Positions 10,093-19,342 are shown, counted from the stretch's first letter. The stretch: DNA of 64,000 bases from Acinetobacter silvestris (GCF_002135235.1 NZ_NEGB01000010.1:1-64000), one strand, 5' to 3'. Notes: a model not told the origin generated them from the letters alone. Translations and numbers: made by a program.

Positions 10093-10905
10093 ATGATCTA
10101 TAAAGTTCATCATTTGCACTGTGGCACCATGTGTCCAATCTGTGCGCCACTGTTTGGGCAAAAAGGTTTGAAAGCAGAAATTGTCTGCCATTGCCTACTC
10201 ATTGAAACAGACCAAGGCTTAGTATTGGTCGATACTGGCTTAGGCATTCAAGATTATCTACATACCAAACAGCGCTTAGGTGCAATAGTTGCAAAAATTG
10301 GTGCAATCATTCCTGATCTGAATTTGACCGCTATCAGGCAAATTCAACAACTGGGTTTTAAGTCATCCGATGTCAAACATATTTTAGTCAGCCATCTAGA
10401 TTTTGATCATGCCGGTGGAATTTCAGACTTCCCCAATGCAACGATTCATATTTTATCAACTGAATTTAATGCGGCTCGATCATTATCGTTTCAGAATAAA
10501 CTGCGTTATCGTACCCAACAATTTAAAGATCATCGTTACTGGAATTTTATTGAACCTCAACAAGGTGAAACTTGGTTTAACTTTTCAAAAGTACAAGCCT
10601 TTAAATTATTTAATGATGAAATTCTCATGATTCCACTACTTGGACATACCGCAGGACATTGTGGAATAGCGATTAAACAACAGAATAATTGGATGCTGTT
10701 CTGTGGAGATGCCTATTATTCCCACCTTGAACTAGATCCAAAACATAAGTTACCGAGTTTAGAAATCACAGAGCGTCTTTTCGCCTTTGATAACCTACAA
10801 CGTATTCAGACATTGCATCACATTCAACAGCTTGCTCAAACCGAGCCTCAAATTGACATCATCTGTGCACATGACCCTATTGAATTAAAACGATATCAAT
10901 CATGA
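10093..10905 (+). CDS. MBL-fold metallo-hydrolase
   Basis: Cytosolic metallo-beta-lactamase-fold hydrolase, 270 residues. The metal motif is SHLDFDHAGG, in which the usual second His of HxHxDH is Asp, a variant common in the lactonase-like branch. GHTAGHCG, FCGDAYY and CAHDP supply the remaining ligands. An N-terminal HCGTMCPICAP patch with three cysteines is noteworthy. The substrate cannot be told; lactones or thioesters are plausible. Its last bases overlap the next gene (ATGA at 10902-10905), so the two are translationally coupled. Confidence 0.85.
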   Translation: MIYKVHHLHCGTMCPICAPLFGQKGLKAEIVCHCLLIETDQGLVLVDTGLGIQDYLHTKQRLGAIVAKIGAIIPDLNLTAIRQIQQLGFKSSDVKHILVSHLDFDHAGGISDFPNATIHILSTEFNAARSLSFQNKLRYRTQQFKDHRYWNFIEPQQGETWFNFSKVQAFKLFNDEILMIPLLGHTAGHCGIAIKQQNNWMLFCGDAYYSHLELDPKHKLPSLEITERLFAFDNLQRIQTLHHIQQLAQTEPQIDIICAHDPIELKRYQS

Positions 10906-11507
10906 AAAAGAACCAATTTGCGATAATCCTTATCATAAGTAGTACGCTCCTGACTGGATGCATGACTACACCAGCGATTTCACCTGAAAATCGTCCACAC
11001 AACTGGGGACATTTAATTGATCAAAAAAATAATTTTTATAAAATTAGTGAGAACGTTTTCCGTAGTGAACAACCTGATGCAGAGATGATTGCTGAACTGC
11101 AACAACAAAATATTAATATTGTGATTAATTTACGCAATCATAATCAAGATAAAAAGGTATTTCTCAATTACCCCATTCAACTTGTCCATATTCCAATCAA
11201 CACATGGGCAATCAATCGACAAGATCTGCTTAAAGTCATGCAAACGATTCAATCAGCCCAAAAAAAGCAACAGAAAGTATTAATTCACTGTTACCACGGC
11301 TCAGATCGAACCGGTGCCAGTATTGCTATGTATCGAATTATTTTTGAAAACTGGACCACAGCTGATGCGTTAAATGAAATGAAACATGGCGGTTACGGCT
11401 TTCATCCTATTTGGGGCAATATTGAAAATTTATTTAGCCCTGAAAATATAAGATGGATTCGTGAGCAACTCACGAATCCATCTTATAAATCAGGTTTGAA
11501 TGATTAA
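10902..11507 (+). CDS. lipoprotein dual-specificity/tyrosine phosphatase
   Basis: 201 residues. The N-terminus is a lipoprotein signal with lipobox LLTGC (Cys20), so the protein is probably anchored outside the cytosol. The Cys-based phosphatase loop is HCYHGSDRT with Cys130 and Arg136 (CX5R). An upstream NHNQDKK may belong to the general-acid region. The fold is that of DSP/PTP-like proteins. It overlaps the MBL gene by four bases, suggesting a shared substrate pathway (inference). The last 60 coding bases contain a 19-bp perfect hairpin (11447-11487), and the stop codon overlaps the stop of the convergent SPOR gene. Confidence 0.85.
   Translation: MKKNQFAIILIISSTLLTGCMTTPAISPENRPHNWGHLIDQKNNFYKISENVFRSEQPDAEMIAELQQQNINIVINLRNHNQDKKVFLNYPIQLVHIPINTWAINRQDLLKVMQTIQSAQKKQQKVLIHCYHGSDRTGASIAMYRIIFENWTTADALNEMKHGGYGFHPIWGNIENLFSPENIRWIREQLTNPSYKSGLND
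11447..11487. repeat. 19-bp perfect inverted repeat inside gene end
   Basis: Arms 11447-11465 and 11469-11487 are perfectly complementary around a CAA loop. It sits inside the phosphatase gene, about 20 bases before its stop, at a convergent junction with no spacer. There is no T-run, so it is not a classic terminator, but it may act as a transcription boundary or mRNA end stabiliser. Confidence 0.9.
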
Positions 11508-12550
11508 CGCTGATCTAAAGGTACCCAATCCATCACCCAAGCAGACTTTAGCCCAAGGCTAACATCTGAGGTGATTTTTTTACGGGCAACATCTGCACTA
11601 TCACGGTCTTTTGATGGACCAACCATAATACGAATCCCTTTAGATGTTTGGCTTCTTGTTACTTTGTAGCCTTTGGCACGTAATTTTGACGCCAGCGCAT
11701 CAGCATTTGCTTCATTAGCAGCCAAAGCAACCTGAACCATCCATTGCTTATCACCATTTTCCAGTAATGTACGCGCTTTTTCAGCTTCAGCCTTTTTCTT
11801 CGCATCTTCTTGAGCTTTATGCTTTTTGTCCTCAGCCGCTTTTTTATCTAACTCCGCCTTTTTCTTTTCTACTTCAACCTGAACTTCAGCCTTCCTCTTT
11901 GCTTCTTCTTGAGCTTGCAGTCTTTTCTCTTGCTCTGCTTTTTTCTCGACTTCAGCCTCTTTACGCTTCTGTTCGGCTATTTTTTTTTCAGCATCAAGCT
12001 TTTGCTTCTGCTCAACTAACTTTTTTTCAGCTTCGGCCTTTTGCTTTTGCTGAACTTGTTGTTGCTCAAGCTTTTTCTGCTCTGTCTGTTGCTGCTCAAC
12101 CTTCTTCTGATCTGCCGCGTTTAGTTTTGCTTTGGTTTTTTCATCTTGCACTAACTCAGGTGGTATATCCGACCCTTCTTGGGCCGTAGCACCTCGCCGT
12201 GCATTCATTGCTGCATATTCTTCAGCTGCTTTACGTGCAGCATCGGCTTCAGCTTGTTGTTGCATACGTAAAAAGTCAGCTGCTTTAGCTTCTTGCTCAG
12301 CAACTGCTTTTTCACGAGAACGCTTTTGTTCTTCGAGTAATCTTTTTTCAGTTGCAACATCGACTGTTAACGGCTGCAATTGAATTGCCTCACCCGCTGC
12401 CATCTGATTTCGTTGCTGTACCTGTTCAACAGGTGCTATCTGACTTTGCTTTTGATGTATTTCTTCTTTGCCCTTTAGAAGCAATGCTGCCAATAAAACA
12501 CCACCCCCTAATAAAACAACTCCACCCATCCAACGTTGTTTGTTATTCAT
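11504..12550 (-). CDS. SPOR-domain membrane protein, DedD-like
   Basis: 348 residues from the ATG at 12550, whose ATGA overlaps the folC stop. One transmembrane helix lies at about 8-28 (GGVVLLGGGVLLAALLL), then a long Lys/Glu/Ala/Gln-rich coiled coil of roughly 130-260, then a C-terminal SPOR domain (MVQVALAANEANADALASKL, GYKVTRS, RIMVGPSKDRDSA). SPOR domains bind glycan strands lacking stem peptides at the septum, so the periplasmic C-terminus probably localises to division sites. Its place after accD-folC matches dedD in E. coli (accD-folC-dedD-cvpA-purF), but cvpA and purF are not here. TonB- or TolA-like assignment is unlikely because of the SPOR end. Confidence 0.85.
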   Translation of the reverse strand: MNNKQRWMGGVVLLGGGVLLAALLLKGKEEIHQKQSQIAPVEQVQQRNQMAAGEAIQLQPLTVDVATEKRLLEEQKRSREKAVAEQEAKAADFLRMQQQAEADAARKAAEEYAAMNARRGATAQEGSDIPPELVQDEKTKAKLNAADQKKVEQQQTEQKKLEQQQVQQKQKAEAEKKLVEQKQKLDAEKKIAEQKRKEAEVEKKAEQEKRLQAQEEAKRKAEVQVEVEKKKAELDKKAAEDKKHKAQEDAKKKAEAEKARTLLENGDKQWMVQVALAANEANADALASKLRAKGYKVTRSQTSKGIRIMVGPSKDRDSADVARKKITSDVSLGLKSAWVMDWVPLDQR

Positions 12551-13833
12551 TGACATTCTTCTAAATACTCCCAGACCGCTTCTAAGGTATGAAACGAACC
12601 ACACACCAAAATCAGCTGATTATTTTTTGTTTCTTGCAATGCTGATTGGAATGCAACCTGTACATTTTGAAATTGTTGAACTGATTGACCTTGTAATGCC
12701 ACGTGTAATTGTTGCATTGGCGCTGCCCGTGGCACAGTTAATGGTGCAATTTTCCACAGAGTGACCGTATTTTTCAACAACTTAACGACTGTATTTATGT
12801 CTTTATCCACTAACATCGAAAATACTGCAACCACTTCCGTGTACTGTTTATTGTATTCTAAGAATTTTCGCAATTGCTTTAACAAAAAATCAACACCATG
12901 TGGATTATGTCCGGCATCAAAAATCACGGTTTGATTGGCAATGTGTCGAATTTCAAAACGCCCTGCTAATGTTGCAGATTGAATACCTTCAGCAATAGCC
13001 TCTTGAGAAACTGTTAAACCACTGACCAAAATAGCCGCAACCGCAGTCGAAATATTTTCTATCGCTAAAGTGCCTAACGGTAATTTCAAGGTAGTACCTG
13101 AAGTCGCAAAATTCCACGTCAGCCCATCTTGGGCATATTCATAAAAATAGTCACGATTGGCTATATATAACTGGGCATTAAATTGTTCAGCTTTGACTTG
13201 AATCGCTTGTGGTAAATCTTGTATACCCGCAAAAACAACAGGAATATCTGGACGAATGATTCCAGCTTTCTCAAAGGCAATTTTTTCAATACTATCGCCT
13301 AACCAATCAGTATGATCCAGTCCAATATTGGTGATCACCGCAACATCGGGATTAACCACATTGACCACATCTAGACGACCACCTAAGCCAACCTCAAGCA
13401 CCCAAACATCACATTGTTGTTGTTTGAAGATGACCAAAGCTGCAAGTGTTGTAGCTTCAAAAAATGAAAGGGATAAGTCACAGGCACGGCGCGCTTGGTC
13501 AACTTGAACAAAAGCATCTACCAAACTTTGATCATCAACTTCTATGCCTGAAAGTTTGACCCGTTCATTGAATTTATAAATATGTGGAGATTGATATAAA
13601 CCCACTTTATAACCTTGTGCATTTAAAATCGCAGCAAGTGTGGTTGTGGTTGAACCTTTACCATTGGTTCCTGCAACCGTTAGAACTTTGGCATTGGGTT
13701 GTGTGACACCTAATTTTTCAGCCACAGGAATAACTCGTTCTAAACCAAGATCAATCCCTGTAACGTGAACATGGCTCCAATAATTGAGCCATGTTTGTAA
13801 ATCATCAGTGTCTAGTGGTGCAGTGTGGTTCAA
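12547..13833 (-). CDS. folC: bifunctional folylpolyglutamate / dihydrofolate synthase
   Basis: ATP-dependent ligase adding glutamate to dihydropteroate and to folates. 428 residues. The P-loop GTNGKGST is at 55-62, and LEVGLGGRLDVVN, FEKAGIIR and FDAGHNPHG are Mur-ligase-type motifs. The N-terminus aligns with the family only when a TTG at 13833 is used; no earlier ATG exists and the next Met is far downstream. That TTG overlaps the accD stop (TTGA). It is cotranslated with accD upstream and the SPOR gene downstream. Confidence 0.95.
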   Translation of the reverse strand: MNHTAPLDTDDLQTWLNYWSHVHVTGIDLGLERVIPVAEKLGVTQPNAKVLTVAGTNGKGSTTTTLAAILNAQGYKVGLYQSPHIYKFNERVKLSGIEVDDQSLVDAFVQVDQARRACDLSLSFFEATTLAALVIFKQQQCDVWVLEVGLGGRLDVVNVVNPDVAVITNIGLDHTDWLGDSIEKIAFEKAGIIRPDIPVVFAGIQDLPQAIQVKAEQFNAQLYIANRDYFYEYAQDGLTWNFATSGTTLKLPLGTLAIENISTAVAAILVSGLTVSQEAIAEGIQSATLAGRFEIRHIANQTVIFDAGHNPHGVDFLLKQLRKFLEYNKQYTEVVAVFSMLVDKDINTVVKLLKNTVTLWKIAPLTVPRAAPMQQLHVALQGQSVQQFQNVQVAFQSALQETKNNQLILVCGSFHTLEAVWEYLEECQ

Positions 13834-14726
13834 GGCAAATTCATCAACTTAGCTACAATGCGATATACAGTATCACGTAATGCATGACGATGGACAATTT
13901 GGTCGATTACACCATGATCAAGCAAATACTCAGCACGTTGGAACGGTTCTTCCAGTTTTTCACGCACAGTTTGCTCAATGACACGTTTACCTGCAAATCC
14001 AATCATCGCTTTAGGCTCTGCAATATGAACATCACCTAACATTGCCAATGATGCAGTCACACCACCATAAACGGGATGAGTGAGAACCACAATATAAGGC
14101 AGATGAGCATCTTTCATTCTTTGAATTACAGCAGATGTACGTGCCATTTGCATTAAAGACAACATGCCTTCTTGCATACGTGCACCACCTGAAGCAGCAA
14201 AACAAATCAATGGTTGCTTGGTTGCAATGGCTTTTTCAGCGGCTTGTACAAAACGATCACCGACTACCGTGCCCATCGATCCGCCCATGAAATCAAATTC
14301 AAAGGCACAAGCGACTAAAGGAATGCCTTTGAGTACCCCTTGCATCACTACAAGCGCTTCAGTCTCACCCGTTTTTTCCTGCGCTTCTTTCATACGCTCA
14401 GGATATGGTCGACTGTCCACAAAATGCAGTGGATCTTTAGCCACAAATTCTTGACCGAGCTCATGTTGCACTTGATCTAAAAACCAATTCAAACGATCAC
14501 GGGCTTTCATACGCAAATGTTCATCACATTGTGGACAGACATAAGCATTGAAAGACATTGCGGTACGAGTCACTAAAGCATGACATTCAGGGCACTCAAT
14601 CGTTGGCTCAGTAAATGTTGCCTTAAGTGTTTGTTGTTGATCTGGCATATGAATGCCTGGAATCGAACGATCCGTCCACGGTGTGATAGGACTCAGAACT
14701 TTCCCTGATTTCACTTCTTGATTCAT
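13830..14726 (-). CDS. accD: acetyl-CoA carboxylase carboxyltransferase beta subunit
   Basis: With AccA, transfers the carboxyl group from biotin to acetyl-CoA to form malonyl-CoA, the first step of fatty acid synthesis. 298 residues. The N-terminal zinc ribbon is Cys45, Cys48, Cys64, Cys67. The crotonase-like core has FEFDFMGGSMG, SGGARMQEG and THPVYGGVTAS. The start ATG overlaps the trpA stop (ATGA), and the stop overlaps the folC start. Confidence 0.97.
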   Translation of the reverse strand: MNQEVKSGKVLSPITPWTDRSIPGIHMPDQQQTLKATFTEPTIECPECHALVTRTAMSFNAYVCPQCDEHLRMKARDRLNWFLDQVQHELGQEFVAKDPLHFVDSRPYPERMKEAQEKTGETEALVVMQGVLKGIPLVACAFEFDFMGGSMGTVVGDRFVQAAEKAIATKQPLICFAASGGARMQEGMLSLMQMARTSAVIQRMKDAHLPYIVVLTHPVYGGVTASLAMLGDVHIAEPKAMIGFAGKRVIEQTVREKLEEPFQRAEYLLDHGVIDQIVHRHALRDTVYRIVAKLMNLP

Positions 14727-15526
14727 ACTAACTCATCGAGCGCTGCTCGAAGCTCCTTGACTTTATTCACCGCAGATTCCACGGCCTGTTCTGGTGCTAA
14801 GTTTGCAAATGGTTTAACAAACGCACTTCCGACAATGACTGCATCGGCAACACGACCAACTGCTTTCGCAGAAGCTGCATCACTAATCCCAAAACCGACA
14901 CCCACAGGAATATCAGTATACGATTTGATTTTTTCAATACGTGCTGCGACTTCATCAGTATCTAAAGTTGCAGCTCCCGTTACACCCTTAAGCGACACGT
15001 AATAAATAAAGCCACTGGCTTGCTTCACAACGTGCTGAATACGTTCATCGGTTGATGTCGGCGCAAGCAAAAAGATTTGATCCATATCATATTTTTTTAA
15101 TACAACATCTAAATCCTTCGCTTCTTCTGGCGGTAAATCCACGAGAAGTAAACCATCGACACCACATTCATTGGCAAGCGATACAAACTTTTCATAACCA
15201 ATTACTTCAACAGGGTTTAAATAGCCCATTAAAACAACGGGTGTCGTTGTATCTTTTTGACGAAATTCCTTAACCATATTCAACGCATCAAGCGTATTGG
15301 TTCCTGCAGCTAAAGCACGTTCTGCAGCAAGTGCAATTACTGGACCATCAGCCATTGGGTCAGAAAATGGCAATCCAAGTTCTAGTACATCTACACCGGC
15401 CTCAACCATTTGATGTAACAAAGGTACAGTGACCTGTGGTTGAGGATCACCCGCCATAACATAAGAAACCAAAGCCTTACGCTGTTGAGATTTAAGCTGT
15501 GCAAAACGAGTGGCTAAACGTGACAT
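14723..15526 (-). CDS. trpA: tryptophan synthase alpha chain
   Basis: Cleaves indole-3-glycerol phosphate to indole and glyceraldehyde 3-phosphate; indole is channelled to TrpB. Catalytic Glu49 and Asp60 lie in LELGLPFSDPMADGP with the same numbers as E. coli when the ATG at 15526 is used (267 residues). An ATG four codons upstream (15538) abuts the AAGGA and would leave no spacing. No trpB or trpF is present: the neighbour upstream is a divergent antiporter. It leads the trpA-accD-folC-dedD-like chain. Confidence 0.96.
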   Translation of the reverse strand: MSRLATRFAQLKSQQRKALVSYVMAGDPQPQVTVPLLHQMVEAGVDVLELGLPFSDPMADGPVIALAAERALAAGTNTLDALNMVKEFRQKDTTTPVVLMGYLNPVEVIGYEKFVSLANECGVDGLLLVDLPPEEAKDLDVVLKKYDMDQIFLLAPTSTDERIQHVVKQASGFIYYVSLKGVTGAATLDTDEVAARIEKIKSYTDIPVGVGFGISDAASAKAVGRVADAVIVGSAFVKPFANLAPEQAVESAVNKVKELRAALDELV

Positions 15527-15888
15527 AGGGCTGTACATTCCTTGGATTGTTTAAACTTGAGGAGTTGGTTCTGTATAAATACAAGTCATGCATTGTAACG
15601 CTATTTTTTACCCATTGAATAGATATCTCAGTCGTACAATGTGATCTCATATTGATACACAATTGATAAAACAACCCAATGCCTATATTTAGCTATATTT
15701 TATTTTTTTGAACAATGATCAAAGCTTCCTATTTTTAGCTTTTTAAAATATTACAAGTATTTATAAAAACTTAAATTAAATTACAAAAAGCTTTTTAAAA
15801 AAACAATTTAGGCAATTACGTTTAACTTTCCTTAAATTGCAAAAGCTGTTCTATACTAGGCGGGTTTTTTCGTTTATTTCTTATTTTT
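15527..15888. other. divergent intergenic region, trpA / antiporter
   Basis: 362 very AT-rich bases between divergent genes. A TATACT hexamer at 15852-15857 may be the -10 of the antiporter promoter, but I see no good -35. No coding potential, tRNA or attenuator-like leader was recognised for trpA. Confidence 0.5.
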
Positions 15889-17223
15889 ATGACCTCCCAC
15901 ACCCACAGTAAAGTGCAAGCCCGAGCGCTTGCACTGGTACCGCTTATTGTTTTTTTAGCCCTCTTTTTAGGCAGTGGTATTTACCACTCAATGATCGGTA
16001 CAGAGTTTGCATTTTACCAAATCAAAGCACCTGTGGCTGCAATCCCTGCCATCATTTTGGCAGTACTGATGTATCGCGGCAAATTAAATACGGCAATTGA
16101 TGAGTTTCTAAAAGGTGCCAGCCATCCGAATCTCATCTTAATGTTCATGGTATTTATGCTTGCCGGTGCTTTTGCCAATGTCTCGAGTAGTATTGGTAGT
16201 GTCGATGCCACAGTGCAATTCGGACTATCTATTATTTCACCAGAACTGGTCTTACCCATGCTATTTATCATCTCGGCCTTTATTGCTACTGCAATGGGGA
16301 CTTCGATGGGAACGATTGCAGCTTGCGCCCCGATCGCCTTTGGTTTCTCGGCATCTACAGATATTGCGGCGGTCTATACCATTGGTGCCGTCGTAGGCGG
16401 AGCAATGTTTGGTGATAATTTATCAATGATTTCTGATACCACCATTGCCGCAACGCGAAGTCTAAATGTCGAACTCCGAGATAAATTCAGAGTGAATGTT
16501 TGGATTGCAGTTCCAGCAGCAATTTTTACCTTATTGATTTACGTGTTGATGACACACAACTCACAAGCCCTGAGCTATAAAAGCTATGATGCTTGGCTTA
16601 TTGTTCCCTATGTTGCCGTCTTTTTTTTAGCATTTACTCGCTTACATGTCTTAGCAGTTTTGACTCTAGGCATTGTTTTATCCAGTTTGATGGGCTTAAT
16701 TGAAAAACCAGACTTTGATTTACTTGCACTAAATACTTCCATTTATAATGGTTTTGTCAGTATGTTTGAAGTGGCCTTATTGTCCATGTTTTTGGGTGGA
16801 TTATCTGCCCTTTTACAAAAAGAAGGCGGTTTGGAATGGCTAATTCAACGCATCTATAGCATCACGCGACACTTAAGAGTTGGCACACAGCGGGCTGGTG
16901 AAATTGGGATTAGCTTTTTAGTCATTTTTTCAAATTTATTTGTGGCAAATAATACCGTTGCTATTATTTTAGCTGGCGATATGGCACGTGAAGTCGCGAA
17001 AGAATATGATATCGATCCCAAACGTGCTGCTGCACTTATGGATATCTTTTCTTGTGTGGTACAAGGTTTAATTCCGTATGGTGCACAATTACTTTTAGCC
17101 TGCTCAATTGCAAAAATATCACCAATAGAGTTGATTGGTACGATTTATTACTGCTGGATCTTAGCAATATGCGCAATTCTTACCATTGTGTTTCGCTATC
17201 CTCGACTCAAAACCTCTATTTAA
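15889..17223 (+). CDS. NhaC-family Na+/H+ antiporter
   Basis: Inner-membrane protein of 444 residues with about eleven or twelve hydrophobic helices. Family motifs are ATAMGTSMGTIAACAPIA, VVGGAMFGDNLSMISDTTIAATRS (central conserved loop) and SNLFVANNTVAIILAGDMA. It probably exchanges sodium or an organic amine for protons; other NhaC-family members carry malate/lactate or tyrosine, so the substrate is not fixed. Single gene, followed by a strong terminator shared with the convergent regulator region. Confidence 0.88.
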   Translation: MTSHTHSKVQARALALVPLIVFLALFLGSGIYHSMIGTEFAFYQIKAPVAAIPAIILAVLMYRGKLNTAIDEFLKGASHPNLILMFMVFMLAGAFANVSSSIGSVDATVQFGLSIISPELVLPMLFIISAFIATAMGTSMGTIAACAPIAFGFSASTDIAAVYTIGAVVGGAMFGDNLSMISDTTIAATRSLNVELRDKFRVNVWIAVPAAIFTLLIYVLMTHNSQALSYKSYDAWLIVPYVAVFFLAFTRLHVLAVLTLGIVLSSLMGLIEKPDFDLLALNTSIYNGFVSMFEVALLSMFLGGLSALLQKEGGLEWLIQRIYSITRHLRVGTQRAGEIGISFLVIFSNLFVANNTVAIILAGDMAREVAKEYDIDPKRAAALMDIFSCVVQGLIPYGAQLLLACSIAKISPIELIGTIYYCWILAICAILTIVFRYPRLKTSI

Positions 17224-17258
17224 AACCACTCCATTTTAATGATTTAAATAAAAATATG

Positions 17259-17282
17259 GCGAGTGCAATACTCGCTTTTTTT
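17259..17282 (+). terminator. terminator after antiporter
   Basis: Stem GCGAGT-GCAAT-ACTCGC (17259-17275) followed by seven T. It lies just before the end of the convergent AraC gene. Confidence 0.85.
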
Positions 17283-17295
17283 ATGTTAAATGATT

Positions 17296-18324
17296 TTATT
17301 TGAGTTGCTGTTTTTTCTGCAATAAAGTTTGTCCGCGATATGCTTTATACGCTCTTGCCAAAGCAGATTGATCTGAATAGCCCAAATCCAAAGCAATATT
17401 GGTTAAACTCAGATTTTGCGTGAGTAAATATTCACAACGCTTCATCCGTTCTTCTTCTAAAATCAATTTAAATGAAGTCTGCAATTGACTCAGTTGCCGT
17501 TGCAATGTCCTGACTGACATATGCAACTCTTGTGCAATATCTTCAATTTTGGGTGCTTGTTGCTCTAGTTTTAAATACTCCGCAATAATAAATTGTAGAT
17601 GTTGCGCAACTGTCGTCAGTTGCGCACGTTGTAATAACGACTCTTCAGCCTGTTTCACCAAGAGTTGAATTAAATTAGGATCGGCTTGTTCGGGTTTAAA
17701 CGAGAGTATTTCCGTTGAAAAAACCACTTCATATAGCGGTTGCTCAAACTTGAGTTTGCATTGGTAAAAATCTTGATAATATTTTAATGGAAGTTGTGGC
17801 GCATGCACAAAGCTCATTTGCAATAATGGCAACTGCTTCAAAGGCACAAGTTGTTTCGCCAAATACAACATTGCCGCTAATGTAATTTCATGTAGAAAGA
17901 TATAGTTTTCATCACTTAAGGGGAAGAACATACGAATCGTCTGTCCTTCATGCACATACTGCATTTGTTTCAAATGTGCGCCATCAATGACTAACCGACT
18001 AAATCGAATCACATACTCTAAAGCTTGCGCTAAATTTTCACTTCGAGATGCCATATAACCCAACAAACCAAAATGTGCCGGATTAATACATTTCGCCATC
18101 GCAAAGGCTAAATTATCGCAATCCAGATGCTGACGTGTCGCGCTAATCAACTCCATAAAAAAAGTATACGATGCTTGTTGATCAATCGGCTGATTGAAAA
18201 TATCTTCCAACAGTGTTTGCTTTTCCGGCGTAAAACCAAATGTTTCCCAATCCATCTGATTTTGTTGTAGAAATGCTTTCCAAAGCTGAAAATAGCCATT
18301 TGATATTTTTATTTCATTCTGCAT
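17296..18324 (-). CDS. AraC-family regulator (Arabinose_bd type)
   Basis: 342-residue transcription factor from the ATG at 18324 (GAGGCAAGG just upstream); a start at 18369 is possible but unsupported. The N-terminal two thirds match the arabinose-binding-like domain of the OruR/AlkR/MmsR branch (NPAHFGLLGYMASRSENLAQALEYV). The last 85 residues hold two helix-turn-helix units (IAQELHMSVRTLQRQL and IALDLGYSDQSALARAYKAY). It is transcribed away from three tandem diiron-like genes and shares their promoter region, so it is probably their regulator, likely responding to a hydrophobic inducer (inference). Copies of TGTCAT/TGTCAA at 18364, 18371 and 18402 in the shared region may be its sites. Confidence 0.88.
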   Translation of the reverse strand: MQNEIKISNGYFQLWKAFLQQNQMDWETFGFTPEKQTLLEDIFNQPIDQQASYTFFMELISATRQHLDCDNLAFAMAKCINPAHFGLLGYMASRSENLAQALEYVIRFSRLVIDGAHLKQMQYVHEGQTIRMFFPLSDENYIFLHEITLAAMLYLAKQLVPLKQLPLLQMSFVHAPQLPLKYYQDFYQCKLKFEQPLYEVVFSTEILSFKPEQADPNLIQLLVKQAEESLLQRAQLTTVAQHLQFIIAEYLKLEQQAPKIEDIAQELHMSVRTLQRQLSQLQTSFKLILEEERMKRCEYLLTQNLSLTNIALDLGYSDQSALARAYKAYRGQTLLQKKQQLK

Positions 18325-18363
18325 GGCCTTGCCTCTGCCCAATTCGATATTGAAATGGCACAT

Positions 18364-18407
18364 TGTCATCTGTCATAAAATGTATAAAAAATGGCAACAA
18401 CTGTCAA
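18364..18407. promoter_or_regulatory. candidate AraC-type direct-repeat operator
   Basis: TGTCAT occurs at 18364-18369 and 18371-18376, and TGTCAA at 18402-18407, all in the same direction; the last two starts are 31 bases apart, about three helical turns. TGTCAT also recurs before the third paralogue (20461 and 20515). Direct repeats on one DNA face are typical of AraC-type binding. Inferred. Confidence 0.4.
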
Positions 18408-18466
18408 AACAAAGTTATAAAAGACCGACATACTGTAATCATCAAAGACGATACAAGTAAAATAAA

Positions 18467-19342
18467 ATGAATGCTCTCGTGAAATATCATGCTGATCCTG
18501 TAGTTAGAACCAAATTGGATTTCAAATTAGATGAAGTACCTCGTTTTTGGTTTGCCAACGATCCATTTCGTACCCGCATATTTGATGCGTTAAGTTTGAC
18601 CTTTCCAGATGGTGAACGTTATTTTATTGAAAGTGTCCGCTTATTTCGTGACAAAATCACCGAACCTGAATTAAAACAGCGGGTCTCAGACTTCATTCGA
18701 CAAGAAGCTCAACATGGTATTGCACATGACAAAATGAATCAGATCATGAAAAATCAAGGTATGCCCGTTGATCAATTCATTACCACCCTAACTAAAATTT
18801 TTAAATTCGAACTTAAAAACCGCTCACCACAATACAATATTGCCATGACTGCAGCAGCAGAACATTTAACAGCACTTATGGCGGAAACCTTTTACAGTAA
18901 AAAAGCGACCCTGCAAGACGCACATCCTTATGTGCGTGCGTTATTGGCGTGGCATTCCATTGAAGAAATGGAACATCGTGATGTCGCATTCGATGTCATG
19001 CGGCAAGTTGCAGATGTACCTGAAACTACCCGTAAATTTGCTTTAGCGTTTACGACATTTATGATGATGAATTTCACCCTCTATCGTGCCAATGTCATGT
19101 TAGAACATGATGGTTTTAATCGACGAGAACGCATCAAATTTTTCTATAAAGGCTTGCCTTGGTTTTTTGGTAAAAAAGGGATTCTTTCAGCAATGCGCAC
19201 CCAATATTTAGATTGGTTTCAGAAAGATTTTCACCCAAGCCAACATCCCGTGATTCATCAGTACCAAACATGGATTGATACATTGGCTGCAACCAATGAT
19301 CCTATTGCTGCTGGCGAAGCATTTTGGCAAGCAGGATATTAG
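18467..19342 (+). CDS. diiron-like 'metal-dependent hydrolase' family protein, copy 1
   Basis: 291 residues, matching the PF10118-type family annotated as predicted metal-dependent hydrolase. The residues suggest a ferritin-like diiron four-helix bundle: Glu50 (GERYF), Glu80-x-x-His83 (QEAQH), Glu132 or Glu140 (EHLTALMAE) and Glu167-x-x-His170 (EEMEH). Other invariant residues are His87, His133 and His163. A hydrophobic segment at about 187-205 (FALAFTTFMMMNFTLY) may touch the membrane. It is the first of three tandem paralogues, divergent from the AraC gene. The start lacks a Shine-Dalgarno site (AAAATAAA-ATG), exactly as in copy 3. The reaction is unknown; oxidation of a lipid-like substrate is inference. 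Confidence 0.85.
   Translation: MNALVKYHADPVVRTKLDFKLDEVPRFWFANDPFRTRIFDALSLTFPDGERYFIESVRLFRDKITEPELKQRVSDFIRQEAQHGIAHDKMNQIMKNQGMPVDQFITTLTKIFKFELKNRSPQYNIAMTAAAEHLTALMAETFYSKKATLQDAHPYVRALLAWHSIEEMEHRDVAFDVMRQVADVPETTRKFALAFTTFMMMNFTLYRANVMLEHDGFNRRERIKFFYKGLPWFFGKKGILSAMRTQYLDWFQKDFHPSQHPVIHQYQTWIDTLAATNDPIAAGEAFWQAGY

Noticed and set aside
11767..12189. 140-residue plus-strand ORF rich in Leu, Phe and Gln
   Set aside because: It is the antisense of the Lys/Glu/Gln coiled coil of the SPOR gene; biased composition keeps the frame open.
15527..15888. A remnant of trpB upstream of trpA
   Set aside because: The AT-rich region shows no TrpB motif in any frame.
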